Source: Sulfurimicrobium sp963741495
GTDB taxonomy: Bacteria; Pseudomonadota; Gammaproteobacteria; Burkholderiales; Sulfuricellaceae
Assembly (NCBI GenBank): GCA_963741495.1
Contig: CAVUID010000013.1
Coordinates: 1-64,000, forward strand
Reading direction: 5' to 3'
DNA: 64,000 nucleotides
This document shows, piece by piece, positions 48,861-57,660 of the stretch (positions within the stretch are counted from its first letter, which is position 1; the number at the start of each line of letters is the position of its first letter). Position numbers and translations under genes: made by a program. The notes beneath the pieces were generated by a model, which had not been told where the DNA came from, made no database searches, and worked only from the letters and a program-made list of their open reading frames with translations.

Positions 48861-50140
48861 TTGGACGACACCCCCATCAGCGTGCTGCTTGGCGCGCTTA
48901 TCGTTCTTCTGATTCTTTCCGGATTTTTTTCCATTTCCGAAACCAGCATGATGGCGCTCAACCGTTATCGCCTGAAGCACCTTGCTCAATCCGGCCACCG
49001 CGGCGCCAGACTCACCACTCAACTGCTGGCCAGAACCGACAAACTGCTCGGCGTGATCCTGCTGGGCAACAACCTGGTCAATGCTGCATGCGCCACCCTG
49101 GTGACCGTTATCACCGTCCGCCTGGTCGGCGAAGGAGAGCTCGCCCTGTCCATTGGCACGCTGGCTGTCACTTTTGCCATCCTGGTATTCAGCGAGATCA
49201 CCCCAAAAGTCATGGGCGCCGCCTACCCGGAACGGATCGCCCTGCCCCTGAGTTTTGTGCTGACCCCCTTGCTGAAACTGTTTTACCCCGTCATATGGTT
49301 CGTCAATCTGTTCGTTCAGGCACTATTGTGGATTTTGCGTCTGAAACCGGCATCTGCAACAACCAGCAGCTTGAGTCTGGAGGAGTTGCGCACAATGGTG
49401 CTGGAGGCAGGGCACTATATCCCGCAAAAACACCAGAGCATCCTGATCAATCTGTTCGAACTGGAAAACATTACCGTGGATGACGTCATGACGCCACGCA
49501 ACCAGATCGAGGCCATCGACATCGATGCGCCAGCAGAAGAAATACGCCGCCAGCTTTCCACCAGCCACCACACCCGCATCCCGGTTTACCAAGGGCAACT
49601 GGACAACATCATCGGCCTGGTCCATGCACGCAAGGTGCTGCACCAGACCCAGATTGGAGAGCTCGACGCCGACTGCGCTTGCGTGACATTTTGCGCGAAC
49701 CCTATTTCATCCCTGCCAGCACTGCGCTGTTTTCCCAGTTGCAGCATTTTCAGGAAAACCAGCGCCGCATCGGCATGGTAGTTGACGAATATGGCGAACT
49801 GCTTGGACTGGTCAGCCTGGAAGACATTCTGGAAGAAATTGTGGGCGAATTCACCACCCACGCCCCGGCACAGGGCGGCACCTATCGCCGCCAGGAGGAT
49901 GGCAGCTGGCTGGTTGATGGAGGCAGCCTGTTGCGTGACCTGAATCGCAAACTTGGACTACAATTTCCACTCGACGGGCCAAAAACCCTGAATGGCCTGA
50001 TTCTCGAACATTTGGAAAACATTCCTGAGGCTGGCATCAGCCTGAAAATCGCCGGTGTTCCCCTGGAAATCATGCAAACCCAGGACCGCTCGGTAAAAGG
50101 GGTCAGAATCTTCCCCCCTGCCGCCATGGCTGAGGAATAG
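48861..50140 (+). CDS. CorB-like CNNM/DUF21 and CBS-domain transporter, one frameshift
   Basis: It starts at TTG 48861. The N-terminal DUF21/CNNM membrane domain (LLGALIVLLILSGFFSISETSMMALNRYRL, LGVILLGNNLVNAACATLVT, VFSEITPKVMGAAYPERIALPLS) is followed by CBS domains (ITVDDVMTPRNQIEAID, MVVDEYGELLGLVSLEDILEEIVGEF) and a CorC-like end. The frame breaks near 49673 (GACTGCG); adding one base gives LDADLRLRDILREPYF. Total about 425 residues. These proteins transport Mg2+; the specificity here is inferred. It is the ffh-ypjD-corB neighbour. Confidence 0.88.
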
Positions 50141-50217
50141 CGTCTCCCGCCTTTACAAAAAAACATGCAGGGGGCATCATTTGAAAATCGTTCTACACAC
50201 TGGGCAGAAAATTTAAG

Positions 50218-51936
50218 ATGGTTGCAGCAACGGTTCCAACTGGATTAAGCGGTCTGGCTCGCGCCCTGGTTCAAGAGGGCCTGTTGCTTGACGCCGATGC
50301 CGACGCTATCCAGGCACAAGCCGCAGCAGTCAAAAGCAGTTTCGTCAGCCAGTTGCTTCAAAGCAATAAATTAAATGCACTGCAAGTAGCCGAATTTGCA
50401 TCGCAAAATTTTGGCTTCCCCTTGCTCGACCTGAGCACAGTTGATGCCGAGCATCTGCCCAAAGGCGTACTGGACGCATCGATTGTACAAAGCCGGCGAA
50501 TCATTGCCTTGCACCAGCGAGGCACCCATCTTTTTATCGCCACATCCGACCCTACCAATCTACAGACGCTCAATGATGTCCGTTTTCAAACCAATCACAC
50601 TGTCGAACAGGTGGTGGTGGAAGACAACAAACTTGGCAAGCTGATCGAAAAATTTGTCGAATCCAGCGACACTTCGATGAAAAGCCTGGATGTCGAAGAC
50701 ATCGGCGATCTCGAATTCACCGATGACGAAACGCTGGCAAAACAGGACGAAAGCGCCAGTGCAGAAATCGACGATGCGCCGGTCGTCAAGTATCTCCAGA
50801 AAATTCTCATGGATGCAATCAATGGCGGCGCGTCCGATATTCACTTCGAACCCTATGAAAAATACTACCGTATTCGCTACCGCACCGACGGCATTCTGTA
50901 TGAAGTAGCTCAACCCCCGCTCGCCATCAAGGACAAGATTTCCTCGCGTATCAAGGTGATTTCCAAGCTGGATATCGCAGAAAAACGCGTCCCCCAGGAT
51001 GGCCGGATGAAACTCGTGCTATCCAAGAACCGTGCCATCGATTTCCGCGTCAGCACCCTGCCGACACTGTATGGCGAGAAGATCGTGATGCGTATTCTCG
51101 ATCCTTCCAGCGCCACGCTGGGGATTGATGCGCTGGGTTACGATCCGGATCAGAAGGAAGCCCTGCTCAATGCCGTCGAGCGACCTTATGGCATGGTGCT
51201 GGTCACCGGCCCGACAGGTAGCGGAAAAACGGTTTCGCTGTATACCTGCCTGAATATTCTCAACAAGCCAGGCGTCAATATTTCCACTGCCGAAGATCCG
51301 GCCGAAATCAACCTTCCCGGCGTCAATCAGGTCAATGTCAACGACAAAGCTGGGCTGACTTTTGCTGCCGCGCTCAAGTCCTTCCTGCGCCAGGATCCGG
51401 ACGTGATCATGGTGGGCGAGATCCGCGACCTGGAAACGGCCGATATCGCCATCAAGGCAGCACAAACCGGCCACATGGTATTATCCACCCTGCATACCAA
51501 CGATGCGCCCGCCACTCTGACACGGTTGATGAACATGGGCGTTGCGCCTTTCAACATCGCCTCATCGGTCATCATGATTACCGCCCAGCGACTGGCTCGC
51601 CGTTTATGCAGTTGCAAAAAACCCATCGACATACCCCGCGAAGCCCTGCTGCGCGCCGGTTTTGCCGAGGAAGAACTGGATGGAAGCTGGCAACCCTATG
51701 GTCATGCCGGCTGTGAAAAATGCAAGGGCTCCGGTTACAAGGGCCGGGTCGGCATTTATCAGGTCATGCCCATCACCGATGAGATGAGCCGCCTCATCAT
51801 GAAAAACGGCACCGCCCACGATATTGCCGACCAGGCGCGCCGCGAGGGTGTTCAGGATTTGCGCCAGGCAGGGTTGCGCAAGGTCAAGGCAGGACTGACC
51901 TCGCTGGAAGAAATTGAAGCCGTGACCAACGAATGA
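50218..51936 (+). CDS. pilB: PilB, type IV pilus assembly ATPase
   Basis: 572 residues. An N-terminal MshEN-like region is followed by the ATPase: GTSDIHFEP-type ASDIHFEPYEKYYRIRYRTDG, Walker A GPTGSGKTVSLY, Asp box STAEDPAEINLPGVNQV, and Walker B LRQDPDVIMVGEIRD with HTNDAPATLTRL. A zinc-binding cysteine set lies near the C-terminus (CSC...CEKCKGSGYKGR). It powers pilus extension and is the first gene of pilBCD. Confidence 0.96.
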   Translation: MVAATVPTGLSGLARALVQEGLLLDADADAIQAQAAAVKSSFVSQLLQSNKLNALQVAEFASQNFGFPLLDLSTVDAEHLPKGVLDASIVQSRRIIALHQRGTHLFIATSDPTNLQTLNDVRFQTNHTVEQVVVEDNKLGKLIEKFVESSDTSMKSLDVEDIGDLEFTDDETLAKQDESASAEIDDAPVVKYLQKILMDAINGGASDIHFEPYEKYYRIRYRTDGILYEVAQPPLAIKDKISSRIKVISKLDIAEKRVPQDGRMKLVLSKNRAIDFRVSTLPTLYGEKIVMRILDPSSATLGIDALGYDPDQKEALLNAVERPYGMVLVTGPTGSGKTVSLYTCLNILNKPGVNISTAEDPAEINLPGVNQVNVNDKAGLTFAAALKSFLRQDPDVIMVGEIRDLETADIAIKAAQTGHMVLSTLHTNDAPATLTRLMNMGVAPFNIASSVIMITAQRLARRLCSCKKPIDIPREALLRAGFAEEELDGSWQPYGHAGCEKCKGSGYKGRVGIYQVMPITDEMSRLIMKNGTAHDIADQARREGVQDLRQAGLRKVKAGLTSLEEIEAVTNE

Positions 51937-51946
51937 GGATCAACCC

Positions 51947-53162
51947 ATGGCAGTCGCAAAAAAAATAGCCGTAAAAGAATACAACTTCAGTTGGGAAGCC
52001 AAGGACAAAAAAGGCAAGACCGTCAAAGGCGACATGGTGGCGGCAAGCGAAACTGTTGTCAGTGCGACGCTGCGTCGCCAGGGCCTGAACGTCCTGAAGG
52101 TGAAAAAACAGCGTACACGCGGCGGCAAAATCACCGACAAGGACATCACGCTTTTTACCCGCCAGCTTTCCACCATGATGAAAGCCGGCGTGCCGCTGCT
52201 GCAGTCATTCGACATCGTAGGCAAAGGCCACAGCAACCCGGCAGTACAAAAACTGTTGCTTGATATCAAATCCGATATTTCCACCGGCAGCAGCATGAGT
52301 CAGGCTTTCAAAAGATACCCCCTGTATTTTGACGCGCTATACTGCAACCTGATCAATGCGGGCGAGCAGGCCGGTATTCTCGACACGATTCTCGATCGCC
52401 TTGCCACCTACAAGGAAAAAATCCAGGCCATCAAGGGCAAGATCAAGGCCGCCCTGTTTTATCCAATATCAATCATCGTGGTGGCATTTGTGATTACTGC
52501 GGTAATCATGATTTTCGTGGTGCCTGCATTCAAGGATCTATTCACCAGCTTTGGCGCCGATTTGCCCGCTCCTACCTTGTTCGTGATGGCCATATCCGAT
52601 TTTTTCGTTTCATATTGGTACCTGATTTTTGGCGGTATCGGTGGCGGCTTCTGGTTCTTTTTCTACACCTGGAGACGGTCACGCAAAATGCAGGAAGTGA
52701 TGGATCGACTGTTTCTCAAAATCCCCGTATTCGGCCCGGTGATCGAAAAAGCCACCATTGCACGCTGGAGCCGCACCTTAGCCACCATGTTCGCAGCTGG
52801 CGTACCGCTGGTGGAAGCCATGGATTCCGTGGCAGGTGCAGCCGGCAACATCGTTTACTACAATGCCACCAAAAAAGTTCAGGGCGAAGTCAGCACCGGC
52901 ACCAGCCTTACGGTGGCAATGCAAAATACCAATTTGTTCCCCAATATGGTGCTGCAGATGGTGTCCATCGGCGAGGAATCTGGCGCGCTTGATTCCATGC
53001 TGAGCAAGGTGGCCGATTTTTACGAAGCGGAAGTGGATGATGCCGTGGATGCGCTCGCCAGCCTGATGGAACCGATGATCATGGTGGTTCTCGGCACGCT
53101 CATTGGCGGCCTGGTGATCGCCATGTACCTGCCGATCTTCAAAATGGGCGCAAGCGATCTAA
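51947..53162 (+). CDS. pilC: PilC, type IV pilus inner-membrane platform protein; stop codon apparently missing
   Basis: About 405 residues, the family length, with two T2SSF domains (FTRQLSTMMKAGVPLLQSFDIV and WSRTLATMFAAGVPLVEAMDSV) and membrane segments (IIVVAFVITAVIMIFVVPAF, LIFGGIGGGFWFFFY, VLGTLIGGLVIAMYLP). The conserved end YLPIFKMGA is followed in frame by about 22 unlikely residues and then PilD. A TAA at 53160-53162 sits one base out of frame, so a one-base insertion near 53155 probably hides the real stop. Confidence 0.92.
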
Positions 53163-53227
53163 ATAATACTGGTTTCGTCCCAGGGCCGGCGATAGCCGGC
53201 CTGCATCTTATTCCGGAACTCGCTCTG

Positions 53228-54106
53228 ATGGACCTGTTGCAACTCTTCCAAACCACCCCAGTGGCTTTTATTGCACTGTGCGGCCTGCTGGGCCTGATGG
53301 TAGGCAGTTTCCTGAATGTCGTTATCCACCGACTGCCCCGCATGATGGAACAGGAGTGGCGCGAACAATGTGCATCGCTCGATGTCGACCCGGCCCAAGT
53401 TTCCCCCACCCCAAGCGGCCCACGCTACAATCTGGTTGTCCCGCGCTCTGCCTGCCCCGCCTGCGGGCATCAGATTCGTGCACTGGAAAATATTCCTGTA
53501 CTGAGCTACCTGGCATTACGCGGCCGCTGCGCCCAATGCAAAACCCGCATCAGCCCTCGCTATCCCATTGTGGAAGTACTAACGGGTGCGCTTAGTGCCT
53601 TTATCGCCTGGCATTTTGGTTTTGGCACCGCAGCACTGGCTGCGCTGGTATTCGTCTGGGCGCTGATCGCACTGACCTTTATCGATTTCGATACTCAGCT
53701 GTTGCCCGACAGTATTACCTTGCCGCTACTGTGGCTCGGGCTGCTGGTCAATACTAGCGGCACCTTTACCAGCCTCCCGTCCGCCGTGCTTGGCGCAGTG
53801 GCAGGCTATCTCATTCTGTGGAGCGTGTACTGGCTGTTCAAGCTCACCACAGGCAAGGAAGGCATGGGCTTCGGGGATTTCAAGCTGCTGGCCGCCATCG
53901 GCGCCTGGCTGGGCTGGCAGGTGCTGCCACTCACCATTCTGCTGTCCTCTCTGGTAGGGGCGGTGGTAGGCATCACGCTCATTCTGTTCGCTGGCCGAGG
54001 CCGCCAGATTCCCATCCCTTTCGGCCCTTACCTCGCTGGAGGGGGTCTGATTGCACTGTTCTGGGGGCAGGCCATCACCCAGGCCTATCTCGGCGTTGCG
54101 CTCTAA
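53228..54106 (+). CDS. pilD: PilD, prepilin peptidase
   Basis: 292 residues beginning MDLLQLFQTTPVAFIALCGLLGLMVGSFLNVVIHRLP. It has the tetracysteine zinc site (SACPACGHQIRALENIPVLSY...CAQCKTRIS) and the two catalytic Asp motifs (ALTFIDFDTQLLPD and GFGDFKLLAAIGAWLG). It cleaves and N-methylates type IV prepilins. In this sequence it is open in frame to pilC through a linker that contains a GGCCGGC-GATA-GCCGGCC hairpin (near 53183-53200). Confidence 0.94.
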   Translation: MDLLQLFQTTPVAFIALCGLLGLMVGSFLNVVIHRLPRMMEQEWREQCASLDVDPAQVSPTPSGPRYNLVVPRSACPACGHQIRALENIPVLSYLALRGRCAQCKTRISPRYPIVEVLTGALSAFIAWHFGFGTAALAALVFVWALIALTFIDFDTQLLPDSITLPLLWLGLLVNTSGTFTSLPSAVLGAVAGYLILWSVYWLFKLTTGKEGMGFGDFKLLAAIGAWLGWQVLPLTILLSSLVGAVVGITLILFAGRGRQIPIPFGPYLAGGGLIALFWGQAITQAYLGVAL

Positions 54107-54710
54107 ACTGGTCATCGGGCTGACCGGCGGCATCGGCTGCGGCAAAAGTGCCGTAGCCGAGCTATTTGCCGAACGAGATATTTCCATTGTAGACACCGAC
54201 CAGATCGCCCGACAACTCACGGCAGTGGGTGAACCCGCCCTGGCTGCCATTGCAGGTGAGTTTGGCTCCGATTTCCTGCTGCCGGATGGCGAATTGAACC
54301 GACCCCGCCTGCGCCATCTGATTTTTTCATCCCCCGAAGCGAAGGAAAAACTGGAAGCCATTCTCCACCCCCTGATCCAGGATGAAGTTAAACGCCTTCT
54401 TGCGCGGGCCCAATCCCCTTACGCCATTATTGCCGTGCCGCTGCTACTTGAAACAGGAGCCTATCGGGATATTGTGCATCGGATACTGGTCGTGGATTGT
54501 AGTGAGGCGCAACAGGTGGAACGGGTCGCGGCGCGCAATGGCCTCGACGAAACCGAGGTCCGCGCCATCATGGCTCACCAGCTCAGCCGCCAGGCGCGAC
54601 TCGAGCAGGCGGATGACATCGTGGACAATCACGGCGTCAGATCTGCACTGAGACCGCAGGTTGAGCAATTGCATCAGCGTTATCTGGAGTTGGCTGCTTC
54701 TCAGGGTTGA
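54096..54710 (+). CDS. coaE: Dephospho-CoA kinase
   Basis: About 204 residues: P-loop VIGLTGGIGCGKSAVAELFAERD, then VDTDQIARQL and AVPLLLETG. It phosphorylates dephospho-CoA in the last CoA step. The TTG at 54096 (LRSKLVIG) is the likely start, overlapping the pilD stop; frame upstream is pilD shadow. The gene ends 10 bases inside the convergent peptidase gene. Confidence 0.93.
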   Translation: MRSKLVIGLTGGIGCGKSAVAELFAERDISIVDTDQIARQLTAVGEPALAAIAGEFGSDFLLPDGELNRPRLRHLIFSSPEAKEKLEAILHPLIQDEVKRLLARAQSPYAIIAVPLLLETGAYRDIVHRILVVDCSEAQQVERVAARNGLDETEVRAIMAHQLSRQARLEQADDIVDNHGVRSALRPQVEQLHQRYLELAASQG

Positions 54711-56131
54711 GGCGGCTTGCGGCTCTCTTTTTCCATCTCGCGCAACTGGCGCAAGCGCGCCTCTGCCATCGAAAGCTGATAGAAATCGCCATCCCGGGTT
54801 TTAAGAGCAATCTGCAACTGAATGATTGCTTCCGTCAGATTGCCCTGCAAGACATAAGCCTCCGCCAGCGCACGGTGTTGCGGCACAAGCTTACCCAAGG
54901 CGGCATAGGCCTGGGCCTGGAGCATATACAGGCGTGCATCGTTATCGCGACTTTTTATGGCGCCGCTCACCAGAGATAACGCCTCGGTAGCCGCGCCGGT
55001 CTGCAGCATGATTTCAGCACAGCCATGGATCAGGGCAAGGTGATTGGGAAAACGCTTCAAACCACCGCGACAAATATCGAGCGCCGCCCCGGGCTGGCTT
55101 GTTTCAAGCTTGATCCGCATTGCCAGCACATCGAACATGGGATGCCCCGCCGGCTTTCGCGCCAGCGCCAGTTCCCGCTCTGCCCGACCATAATCCTTGC
55201 TGCGCAGCAGCGCACTGGCCAAGCCATAATGCTGTGCCACCTCGCTGCTGTATTTCTTTTCCGCCAGTGCGGCTTCAAACCCCCTGACCGCATTCTGGGC
55301 AGACCCCTCTTCAGCCTCCAGCTTGGCCCGCACCAGCTGAAAATCCAGACTATCCGGTATCTGGCGGTAAGGCAGAGCCTCCACCCGATTCTGCACATCG
55401 GCAATGCGCTCAGTGGTGAGAGGGTGTGTGCGCAAATAGACCGGCGCATTATTTTCGTACAGACGGCCATACTTCTGCATGCGCCCAAAAAAATCGGCCA
55501 TTGCGCGGGGGTCAAACCCAGAGGAGTTCAGCACCTGAAGGCCAATTCGATCAGCCTCGCGCTCGTGTTCGCGTGTGTAATCAAGCTGACTCTGGATACC
55601 CGTTGCCTGCGCAGTCGCCACCGCAGCGTTCGCGACCTGAGGATTGGAGCGTGCAGCCAAAATAGCGACCGCCAGCGCGGCAAGGGAGGTCAGCATATTT
55701 TTCTGCGTCCCCGCAATGACTCTTGCCAGATGCCTCTGGGTAACATGAGAAATCTCGTGCGCCAGCACGCTGGCCAACTCCGATTCACTCTGAGCTGACA
55801 AGATCAGGCCCGTGTGAACCCCGATAAATCCGCCAGGCAAAGCGAAAGCATTCAAGGTGCTGTCCCGAATGACAAAAAACTCAAAACCGCCGGTCGACTC
55901 CTGACTGTTAGCCACCAGTCTCGCGCCCAATGCATTGAGGTAAGCCGTCACCTCAGCATCACCCACCAGGTCGCGGCTGCCACGAATATCCGCCATGATG
56001 GATTCGCCGATACGGCGTTCCTGCCGGGAAGAAAATACAGCTTGGGAGGATTCGCCCAGATCGGGCAGTTCATTGGCCAAGGCATGGGGCAGGAAGCCGA
56101 CTAGAAACAGCAGTAAATAAATCAATTTCAT
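54701..56131 (-). CDS. M48-family (BepA/YfgC-like) periplasmic metalloprotease with TPR region
   Basis: About 476 residues. A signal peptide (MKLIYLLLFLVGFLPHALAN), then the M48 domain with the zinc motif HEISH (LASVLAHEISHVTQRHLARV) and glutamate ligand region (HEREADRIGL), and a C-terminal TPR-like helical part. BepA-type enzymes control outer-membrane protein assembly. ATG 56131 is chosen by the signal peptide; its end overlaps coaE by 10 bases. Confidence 0.92.
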   Translation of the reverse strand: MKLIYLLLFLVGFLPHALANELPDLGESSQAVFSSRQERRIGESIMADIRGSRDLVGDAEVTAYLNALGARLVANSQESTGGFEFFVIRDSTLNAFALPGGFIGVHTGLILSAQSESELASVLAHEISHVTQRHLARVIAGTQKNMLTSLAALAVAILAARSNPQVANAAVATAQATGIQSQLDYTREHEREADRIGLQVLNSSGFDPRAMADFFGRMQKYGRLYENNAPVYLRTHPLTTERIADVQNRVEALPYRQIPDSLDFQLVRAKLEAEEGSAQNAVRGFEAALAEKKYSSEVAQHYGLASALLRSKDYGRAERELALARKPAGHPMFDVLAMRIKLETSQPGAALDICRGGLKRFPNHLALIHGCAEIMLQTGAATEALSLVSGAIKSRDNDARLYMLQAQAYAALGKLVPQHRALAEAYVLQGNLTEAIIQLQIALKTRDGDFYQLSMAEARLRQLREMEKESRKPPQP

Positions 56132-56184
56132 GGTGCTATGATAGCTGCTCCTGCTAATAAGTTCACACACAACAAGGAGCTACG

Positions 56185-56667
56185 GTGAACCAATTCACCC
56201 ATTTCGATGCACAAGGCCAGGCCCACATGGTGGACGTGGGAGACAAATCCGAAACCCGGCGCATTGCCCGCGCATCAGGCCAGATAGAAATGCAGCCGGA
56301 AACACTGCAACTCATCCTTGCCGGCAATGCAAAAAAAGGCGATGTCATCGGCATTGCACGCATCGCAGCCATCCAGGGCTCGAAACGCACTGCAGATCTG
56401 ATTCCTCTCTGCCATCCGCTGGCGCTTACCCGCGTGGCTGTCGAATTCAACATCGACCAAAGCAATTCCACAATCGAATGCGTGGTAACAGCAGAAACGC
56501 TGGGGCGCACCGGCCTTGAAATGGAAGCGCTGACTGCTGTCAGCGTTGGCCTGCTGACCATCTACGACATGTGCAAGGCCGTCGACCGCGGCATGCGGAT
56601 CGACGCCATCCGCCTGCTGGAAAAGCAGGGCGGCAAGTCCGGGCACTGGGTCAGGGAAGCCGCGTGA
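56185..56667 (+). CDS. moaC: MoaC, cyclic pyranopterin monophosphate synthase accessory protein
   Basis: 160 residues starting at GTG 56185 with AAGGAG upstream. Motifs: MVDVGDKSETRRIARASG, LIPLCHPLALTRV, TGLEMEALTAVSVGLLTIYDMCKAVDRGM and KSGHWVRE. It makes the first stable precursor of the molybdenum cofactor, needed by the molybdoenzyme gene 1 kb downstream. Confidence 0.96.
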   Translation: MNQFTHFDAQGQAHMVDVGDKSETRRIARASGQIEMQPETLQLILAGNAKKGDVIGIARIAAIQGSKRTADLIPLCHPLALTRVAVEFNIDQSNSTIECVVTAETLGRTGLEMEALTAVSVGLLTIYDMCKAVDRGMRIDAIRLLEKQGGKSGHWVREAA

Positions 56668-56747
56668 GGCACGTCGGCAACAGGGCTTCTGCAGGCAAGT
56701 AATGGTCTACCCGGCACAGAAAACATTTTTGCTCAGGAAAATCATGC

Positions 56748-56897
56748 ATGCCTGATCTATCAGTCCACAGTGGCGTTGCTTCAGATGCTGACTTCGCCAC
56801 CCAGGAGGCCATTAATAATGCCGCCGTCAAGGCGCTTTATCACACCAAGCATGAGGGCCGCAATCAGGCAATTCTGGCGACCCTCAACGAAAAATAG
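56748..56897 (+). CDS. Small unknown protein (49 aa)
   Basis: A 49-residue open frame (MPDLSVHSGVASDADF...LATLNEK) with AGGA about nine bases upstream of ATG 56748. It is directly followed by the 133-residue unknown gene at a 12-base gap, with spacing typical of an operon. No family is recognised, and there is no signal peptide or membrane segment. It may be translated as a partner of its neighbour. Confidence 0.5.
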   Translation: MPDLSVHSGVASDADFATQEAINNAAVKALYHTKHEGRNQAILATLNEK

Positions 56898-56909
56898 AAA
56901 GGCTGCACC

Positions 56910-57311
56910 ATGTTCGAATACATTTTTTTTGATGAGGAACTGCGCCAGCGTTTTGTAGATCATGCACGCACACACGGTATTGACTGCACGCTGCTTCCGG
57001 ATGACATGGGTCTGCTGGCCACGACACCTGAAGACATAGACGAACGCGTTTCCGATGAACTGGATACTTATTACGACACGCTAATGGAAGAACAAGCCGA
57101 TCGTGTGGATGCAGCCGACCGTGAAGCGACCCATCAGGCGGCCGGTGTTCGCGTTACACTCTCCGATGGGCGGCCCTGCATGATAAAACTCGAACCAGCG
57201 CTGGCCAATCGACTACTTGCTGCGTTTACACTCGAGGAAATGCAGGAACTGGTAAATGCCATTGCCCTGAGTGTGGAGAACCCGGCAGACGGGCCTTTGT
57301 GCAAACGCTAG
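56910..57311 (+). CDS. Unknown soluble protein (133 aa)
   Basis: A 133-residue acidic protein starting MFEYIFFDEELRQRFVDHARTHGID, with GAAAGG upstream. It has no signal or membrane segment. The C-terminal half has ALANRLLAAFTLEEMQELVNAIALSVENP and a terminal PLCKR with a cysteine. I do not recognise the family. It lies between moaC and soeA, so a role with the sulfur or molybdenum genes is possible, but only by position. Confidence 0.7.
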   Translation: MFEYIFFDEELRQRFVDHARTHGIDCTLLPDDMGLLATTPEDIDERVSDELDTYYDTLMEEQADRVDAADREATHQAAGVRVTLSDGRPCMIKLEPALANRLLAAFTLEEMQELVNAIALSVENPADGPLCKR

Positions 57312-57660
57312 TCAAGCAAGCTGATATTTAGATCAGGTCTATTTATTGACGAATCAAAATAATCCGGTTGAGGAATAACTGGTTTTTTTGATAAATTCTC
57401 ACCACTTAGCAGGACTGAGCCATGCCCTTTCTGCCCATCCCGTGGATATGCCATGGGCGTACCAGCAATTCAGTCTCACCTGGTTTCCCTAAAATAATGG
57501 AAAACACTGAGCCTGGTCACGGCGACCAGCGAGAGGAGATGATTTGATCTGCTACATTAGAAAATTCTGTTTTATTAATAGATGGGCGTCACAATCAAAC
57601 CTCGTGGAAGCCAAAAAGCCCTGATTTTTCGGGCTTGCCAACTACTGAAAAAGGCTCTTA
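57312..57660 (+). promoter_or_regulatory. 349-bp upstream region of soeA
   Basis: No gene is evident. Visible elements: TTGACG near 57348, the inverted repeat CTGGTC-ACGGC-GACCAG (57513-57529), and a hairpin AAGCCC / GGGCTT (57616-57636) ending 24 bases before the soeA ATG. The latter has no T run, so it may be a control structure rather than a terminator. Confidence 0.5.
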
